From a virus: a stretch of DNA of 64,000 nt. The stretch covers positions 1 to 64,000 of IMG/VR virus record IMGVR_UViG_3300023179_006747. One strand, 5' to 3'. Made by a program: the position numbers and the translations under genes. Positions 60,160 through 64,000 of the stretch are shown in pieces. How positions within the stretch are numbered: the stretch's first letter is position 1; each line of letters begins with the position of its first letter. Below the pieces are notes generated by a model. The model saw nothing but the letters and a program-made list of their open reading frames with translations, searched no databases and was not told where the DNA came from.

Positions 60160-61323
60160 TTAGAATTGTCCGTTGATAAATAATCCATTGTTGGTATCTT
60201 GAGGTCCACCAATTTGACTTTGCCATGTTAGGGTAACTGTTTTATTGCTACCGATATCAGAACTATATTCTTGACTTACTAACTTAGCACCTTTGATTTT
60301 GAACTTAGCCATTGTCAATGTGTTGTCACTTGGACTCTTGATTGTTACTGATGGGCTGTATGAGAAGCTGTCATCATTAACCAAGTTAGCTAGGTTACCA
60401 GTTACCATATCAGCTACTTGAGCATCAACACTTAGATTTACTGTTAATGGGAAGTCGATTGGTCTTGTGAAGGCGAATTTATTACCTAGTCTTTGAATTG
60501 GAGTACGACCTAAATCAAAGCTAATATTATAGCTTTGAATATTCATGGTTGTTGTATCTACTCCACCAACTCCAGTTTGAACTTGAATATCTAAAGTAAT
60601 ATCTCCTGGGCGAAGTGCGCTAATTGCATTTCCACTTCCAATACCAACATTTTGAACTGTTGCTGGTAATGCGTAAAAATTTGTTAAAACTGCGCCATTG
60701 GTAGGATTAACTGCAGGAATATAATTTCCACTCAAACCTTTTTGGAAATTCATATTCAATCCTTCAACACTTATTGAAGCTGTTGGGAAGTTTCCTACAG
60801 ATCCTTCAGTTGAATAAGATGAAATGAATGCGTTACCAATTCCGATAACTCCGTTATTTCCAGATGTTATATCTGTATAACCTACTGCATCATTACCTTC
60901 TGGTACTGTACGAATAAAGTAATTTCTTTCATCTTGAGTACTATTTAAAATTCCAGAGATAGCTGAAATATTAGAATCTGCACTACCAGAAACTACTGTG
61001 AATCCTAGAATATTTTCATTTGAAAGATTTCCTAGAATATAGCTAAAATCTAATGAGACTGTTGGACTGGTTAAAATTACACGATCAATCGCTGCCAATT
61101 GTCCGAATTGATTAACATCTGTACGATCAACGTTGAAACTGTAATTAGCAGTTTGAATTCTTTGAAGTTGTTTTACTAAATTTCCACTTGCTGCTGGCCA
61201 TCCGCCTGCGGCATTTTCATCATTTGTTTTTGTACCATTTACTAGAGTGAAATGATATCCAGTTGCTGGAGATGGTCCAGCGTAAAGAGCTTCTGATTGA
61301 TAAATTATACGATTTCTTGGCAT
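60160..61323 (-). CDS. Major tail (tube) protein
   Basis: A 387-residue protein, likely the repeated tube subunit. It has richer codon variety, its own GGAG ribosome binding site (10 nt before ATG), a GTGTAAT element and a private terminator, all signs of high expression. Beta-rich throughout: QTANYSFNVDRTDVNQFGQL, SLDFSYILGNLSNENILGF, ASISVEGLNMNFQKGLSGNY, YNISFDLGRTPIQRLGNKFA, FPLTVNLSVDAQVADM. About 150 residues are more than a minimal tube protein, suggesting an added domain. The assignment rests on position, size and sequence character. Confidence 0.8.
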   Translation of the reverse strand: MPRNRIIYQSEALYAGPSPATGYHFTLVNGTKTNDENAAGGWPAASGNLVKQLQRIQTANYSFNVDRTDVNQFGQLAAIDRVILTSPTVSLDFSYILGNLSNENILGFTVVSGSADSNISAISGILNSTQDERNYFIRTVPEGNDAVGYTDITSGNNGVIGIGNAFISSYSTEGSVGNFPTASISVEGLNMNFQKGLSGNYIPAVNPTNGAVLTNFYALPATVQNVGIGSGNAISALRPGDITLDIQVQTGVGGVDTTTMNIQSYNISFDLGRTPIQRLGNKFAFTRPIDFPLTVNLSVDAQVADMVTGNLANLVNDDSFSYSPSVTIKSPSDNTLTMAKFKIKGAKLVSQEYSSDIGSNKTVTLTWQSQIGGPQDTNNGLFINGQF

Positions 61324-61347
61324 ATTAGTTATTCTCCATTTATTGTT

Positions 61348-61354
61348 ATTACAC
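61348..61354 (-). promoter_or_regulatory. GTGTAAT element upstream of the major tail protein gene
   Basis: On the minus strand GTGTAAT ends 24 nt before ATG 61321-61323, with GGAGAATAAC between as ribosome binding site. An A/T-rich tract of about 25 nt lies just upstream of the element. Confidence 0.5.
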
Positions 61355-61379
61355 CGATTTTTTTATTTTTTCTACTTTT

Positions 61380-62249
61380 TTATTGCCTTGGATATCTATT
61401 TTTTGACACCTCAAAATCAACAAAAGCAGAGTATACATTTCTATTTAAGCTATTGGTAGCATTAAGTAGTCTTGTGTCAGTTTTAGTAACATTTACTTCA
61501 TTAATATACAGATAATCATCAGTATTAGCTTTATTTGCAGTATAATTAATATAATTAAAATTATTATTTGAAGTATTAACAGACCCTAATGAATTAAAAG
61601 GCATTTCATTTGGATATATTAATGGTATTAATTCGCGAGCAGTATCTCTCATTATACTTGTTACAGCATCTAGATTGAATACGCTATCAGCCAATATAAT
61701 AGCTCTAACATTACCTACCGTTTGGTCAAAACCACCAAAAGCAAGAGGTTTATTTTTACCGCCTTGATATTTCAAATATATAACAGGATACGTTTCAGAA
61801 CCAATTGGCAATCCAGTAGGATTTTGATATGTTTTAGGATTAACTTGATATTGAGTTTCAAATAATAAATTTTCTTCTGTTTTACTGGTTAAATATATAT
61901 TAAAATCTTTAACAGCATAATTTCCACTAAGTGCTTTTGTAGGATCCGATATTGGTTGGCTAAAATATAGTTGACCTTCTGCTGCGTTAATTCCACTTAA
62001 ATTATTTTGCCCAGGAATTGTAAAAATTCCATTGATATAAACTCCACTTATAATATTTGCGCCAATTATAGAAGAATCTATAACCATTTGCTTTAATGGA
62101 GCGCCATATGTATAATATCCATAATACATATTAGCAAGAGGATAAAACACACTTTGATAATTAGTATAACCTTGGCCTTTAGTTAAAATTTTATTATCCA
62201 ACCAAAGTAGCATACTAGTCATTAAAATATTATCAAATTGAGGGATCAT
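61380..62249 (-). CDS. Putative tail completion/terminator-region protein
   Basis: A 289-residue protein with the start MIPQFDNILMTSMLLWLDNK and a beta-rich remainder (DFNIYLTSKTEENLLFETQY near 110; NVRAIILADSVFNLDAVTSI near 180), ending VDFEVSKNRYPRQ. It lies between a HK97 gp10-like position and the tube gene, the place of tail terminator proteins such as lambda gpU, but is about twice as long. No motif confirms the function. Starts 1 nt after the preceding stop. Confidence 0.5.
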   Translation of the reverse strand: MIPQFDNILMTSMLLWLDNKILTKGQGYTNYQSVFYPLANMYYGYYTYGAPLKQMVIDSSIIGANIISGVYINGIFTIPGQNNLSGINAAEGQLYFSQPISDPTKALSGNYAVKDFNIYLTSKTEENLLFETQYQVNPKTYQNPTGLPIGSETYPVIYLKYQGGKNKPLAFGGFDQTVGNVRAIILADSVFNLDAVTSIMRDTARELIPLIYPNEMPFNSLGSVNTSNNNFNYINYTANKANTDDYLYINEVNVTKTDTRLLNATNSLNRNVYSAFVDFEVSKNRYPRQ

Positions 62250-62250
62250 T

Positions 62251-62841
62251 TTATTTTAAATTCTTTATAAAATTATTATAAAGCTCCGTCATATATTTTA
62301 CTGGTCTATAAGCTGTAGTTCTAACTTTATTTTTAGATTGAATTCCTCGTCCAGATCTACTAGTTGGAAATAATAATCCATAAACATAATAACCAAAACC
62401 AGAAATTCCATCTTCTATTCCTTTAACCCAACTTCTACCTCTTTCAAAAGGTAGTGGTGTTGCAGTCTTTATTTCATCCAAAGAAGGAGTAAAAACATTA
62501 AATTTTAATTGAAGACTTTTTTTATCAAAAGTTGAATTTTTATCTAAAAATGTATTTTGTTTTATTAAATTAGTTAAGTCTTCGACTGGTTTATCTTCGC
62601 TATCAAATCCAATAAATGCAAAAAGATTTTCTTTACCATTTAAAGTTGCGCTTATATTCTCGCCATCTGGTCCTTCATTTAATTCTTTTGATACTGGATG
62701 TTCTTCTATTTCAGTAATATATTGATCTAAATTTTCTTTTAAAATTTCTTGAGCAAAAATAATTGCTTCTTTTTTAAGAGTTTCTTGATATGAATTTGCA
62801 ATTTCTTCTTTGATTTGCTTAAAATTAATTTTTGCAGCCAT
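62251..62841 (-). CDS. Putative head-tail connection protein (HK97 gp10-like position)
   Basis: A 196-residue protein with start at ATG 62839-62841, directly after the upstream stop (an earlier in-frame ATG would overlap it). It is basic at the end and helical at the start (KINFKQIKEEIANSYQETLK). The segment TATPLPFERGRSWVKGIEDG (near 137) followed by ISGFGYYVYG resembles tail-neck proteins. The gene order adaptor, stopper, this gene, terminator-like and tube fits the HK97/lambda scheme. Exact role inferred from position. Confidence 0.5.
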   Translation of the reverse strand: MAAKINFKQIKEEIANSYQETLKKEAIIFAQEILKENLDQYITEIEEHPVSKELNEGPDGENISATLNGKENLFAFIGFDSEDKPVEDLTNLIKQNTFLDKNSTFDKKSLQLKFNVFTPSLDEIKTATPLPFERGRSWVKGIEDGISGFGYYVYGLLFPTSRSGRGIQSKNKVRTTAYRPVKYMTELYNNFIKNLK

Positions 62842-62842
62842 A

Positions 62843-63283
62843 TTATTTTGTTTGCTCCAATCCATATACATAATATGTATTATTTAAATATTTTTTAACA
62901 ACATCTTCTGTGATAATATTCCATGTTTTTCCATCAAATTCAAGTTTTATAGTTCTTCCATTTGCAATAAAATCTCTAGCATCTTGTCTAACTTTTAAAG
63001 TAACATCTCCTCTTGCAAAAACTAATTTTAAATCACTATTAACAGCATCTGTGTCTCTTGCGTTATTATAATAAATTCTTCCATTAAAAATTCCAGTTAC
63101 AGGAATATAAGTATAATTTACTGCATCCGAACTTGATCCATATCCATATAATGGAGCGCTTTGAACTTGTTCTACAATTCTTATTGGATCCTTATGAATA
63201 ATAAATGGTCTAGAAAAATAAGTAAAAAAATCATCATAATCTTGCGAAAAATCTGCCGCAGTTGTTGAGTTTATAAAGCTCAT
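62843..63283 (-). CDS. Putative head-tail stopper protein
   Basis: A 146-residue beta-rich protein. GIFNGRIYYNNARDTDAVN, LKLVFARGDVTLKVRQDARD and FIANGRTIKLEFDGKTWNII (near residues 65-122) look like the beta-barrel of head-completion/stopper proteins such as HK97 gp7 or SPP1 gp16, which bind below the adaptor ring. Follows the adaptor-like gene after 4 nt. By position and size only. Confidence 0.5.
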   Translation of the reverse strand: MSFINSTTAADFSQDYDDFFTYFSRPFIIHKDPIRIVEQVQSAPLYGYGSSSDAVNYTYIPVTGIFNGRIYYNNARDTDAVNSDLKLVFARGDVTLKVRQDARDFIANGRTIKLEFDGKTWNIITEDVVKKYLNNTYYVYGLEQTK

Positions 63284-63287
63284 AAAA

Positions 63288-63800
63288 TTAAGATGAATAC
63301 CAAATTGTTCTTACATTATAAAAGGCATTCCTATAAAGTGGATCATAAATTCCTTGTACTGTATCATCACCAGCAACTTGAACTGGGAAGCTGTTATTGC
63401 TCTTGTATTGAGTAATCAAATCTTTTAATTCATCATACTCTTGCTTTCTAACTGATATATAACTTTTTAAAATTTCATTTTTATTAGCCTTTTGGACACT
63501 TCCAATATCATCTTTAATTGTAATAAAGTCTGTTGTTGCTAGACTTCCTGTACTTTTAATTCTAATATCAAAAAAATATACAGAATACATTTTTTTAAAT
63601 ATATACTTTTCCATGTCCGACAGATTTGGAGCTATTTCAAATGTTGTACTATCTACTGAAAATTCAGTATTAAGTGCATTATTTAAACCACCAATATTTC
63701 TTCTTACCCAAGCGGCTATAGCTGCAATACTAAGATCACTAGGTTCGCCCAATTCTTCATATATTTCTTGGGCAATAGAGGCTACTGTATTTGTAATCAT
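63288..63800 (-). CDS. Putative head-tail adaptor (connector) protein
   Basis: A 170-residue helical protein. SIAQEIYEELGEPSDLSIAA and IAAWVRRNIGGLNNALNTEF at the start are the helical pattern of gp6/gp15-type adaptors, and FDIRIKSTGSLATTDFITIK with later KQEYDELKDLITQYKSNN continue it. The order with the next genes supports it. A GTGTAAT element stands 7 nt before its ATG, so the gene may be leaderless as well as late. Confidence 0.55.
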   Translation of the reverse strand: MITNTVASIAQEIYEELGEPSDLSIAAIAAWVRRNIGGLNNALNTEFSVDSTTFEIAPNLSDMEKYIFKKMYSVYFFDIRIKSTGSLATTDFITIKDDIGSVQKANKNEILKSYISVRKQEYDELKDLITQYKSNNSFPVQVAGDDTVQGIYDPLYRNAFYNVRTIWYSS

Positions 63801-63807
63801 ATAATAA

Positions 63808-63814
63808 ATTACAC
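63808..63814 (-). promoter_or_regulatory. GTGTAAT element before the adaptor gene
   Basis: ATTACAC on the plus strand reads GTGTAAT on the minus strand, 7 nt from ATG 63798-63800, with no recognisable -35 hexamer. Confidence 0.45.
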
Positions 63815-63829
63815 TATAAATTTAATAGA

Positions 63830-64000
63830 TTACCAAGATGCTATGGCTGTTCTTTTCCAACTATTTGTAGCTACACAAACATATAGATAATTAGAATCTG
63901 TAGCCAGATCATATTGATTTCCTGCGCTAGTTGGCGTGGCTGGAGGAGATACAAAAGAACCACCACCTCCACCACCACCATTTATTGTAATTGTTGCTGT
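63830..64000 (-). CDS. C-terminal end of a structural protein (partial)
   Basis: The last 56 codons of a gene that enters from the right edge. A run of eight Gly residues is followed by SFVSPPATPTSAGNQYDLAT and DSNYLYVCVATNSWKRTAIA, ending SW. The end motif (D-x-x-Y-x-Y-V-C-x-A-x-x-x-W-K-R) is a small beta fold seen at the C-terminus of many phage capsid-decoration, fibre or virion proteins. It is followed by the adaptor gene. Full identity cannot be judged. Confidence 0.6.
   Translation of the reverse strand, partial: TATITINGGGGGGGSFVSPPATPTSAGNQYDLATDSNYLYVCVATNSWKRTAIASW

Noticed and set aside
1-64000. CRISPR arrays, insertion sequences, integrase or attachment sites
   Set aside because: No regular direct repeats with spacers, no transposase or integrase frame and no terminal inverted repeats were seen.
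1-64000. Recoded UGA or UAG stop codons
   Set aside because: Many genes end in TGA forming ATGA overlaps with the next start, and tryptophan is written TGG, so the standard code holds.

Overview
The window is about 64 kb of a tailed, double-stranded DNA bacteriophage with an AT-rich genome (roughly 70 % A+T by eye). Genes are packed head to tail with ATGA-type overlaps, and there is no integrase or repressor. UGA acts as a stop codon, so the host uses a standard code. The tail module has a tube protein, chaperone-sized genes, a 1917-residue tape measure and lambda-like M, L, K, I and J tip proteins, with no sheath, which points to a long non-contractile (siphovirus-type) tail. The host cannot be named from the sequence.

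Layout. (1) 1-4928, minus strand: nucleotide metabolism and transcription genes (ribonucleotide reductase, dNMP kinase, dCMP deaminase, a sigma-70-like factor), a glycosyltransferase and a small secreted repeat protein. (2) 5-9.7 kb: IMP dehydrogenase/GMP reductase, a SEC-C protein, a coiled-coil membrane protein, a candidate structured RNA on the minus strand (about 8090-8414), a complete tmRNA gene (8713-9098) and an HNH endonuclease. (3) 9.77-27.0 kb, plus strand: a protein with an Asn/Ser/Thr-rich tail, then a glycan island of about 12 glycosyltransferases of many families (GT4, GT2, GT17, GT25, GT11, GT10, GT15, GT47-like, GT8 and others) with GDP-mannose 4,6-dehydratase, a sugar-nucleotide reductase, a WbpB/WbpE/WbpD-like dehydrogenase, aminotransferase and acetyltransferase set, and two methyltransferase-like genes. 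(4) 27-42.2 kb, plus strand: replication and recombination (RecA/UvsX, nuclease, DnaB-type helicase, ThyX, Toprim primase, RecB-like nuclease, DNA polymerase III alpha split into PHP-like and catalytic genes, DEDDh exonuclease, a candidate annealing protein), interrupted by a GT4 gene and a split GT9. (5) 42.2-64 kb: virion genes. The tail-tip operon (43.9-52 kb) is on the plus strand. Tape measure, chaperones, tube and head-tail connection genes (52-64 kb) are on the minus strand.

Regulation. Many early and middle genes have a clear TTGAC(A/T) - 16 to 18 nt - TATAAT type promoter whose -10 box lies only 6-9 nt before the start codon, which predicts leaderless mRNAs. Most structural transcription units instead carry a GTGTAAT element upstream without a -35 box. 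It may be a late promoter read with the phage's own sigma factor. A strong hairpin terminator follows the major tail protein gene.

What stands out: the glycan island with eukaryote-like transferase families and a possible virion-protein substrate next to it, the two promoter classes with leaderless starts, the phage tmRNA with a 24-codon tag, the adjacent pseudoknotted RNA, and the split DnaE and GT9 genes.
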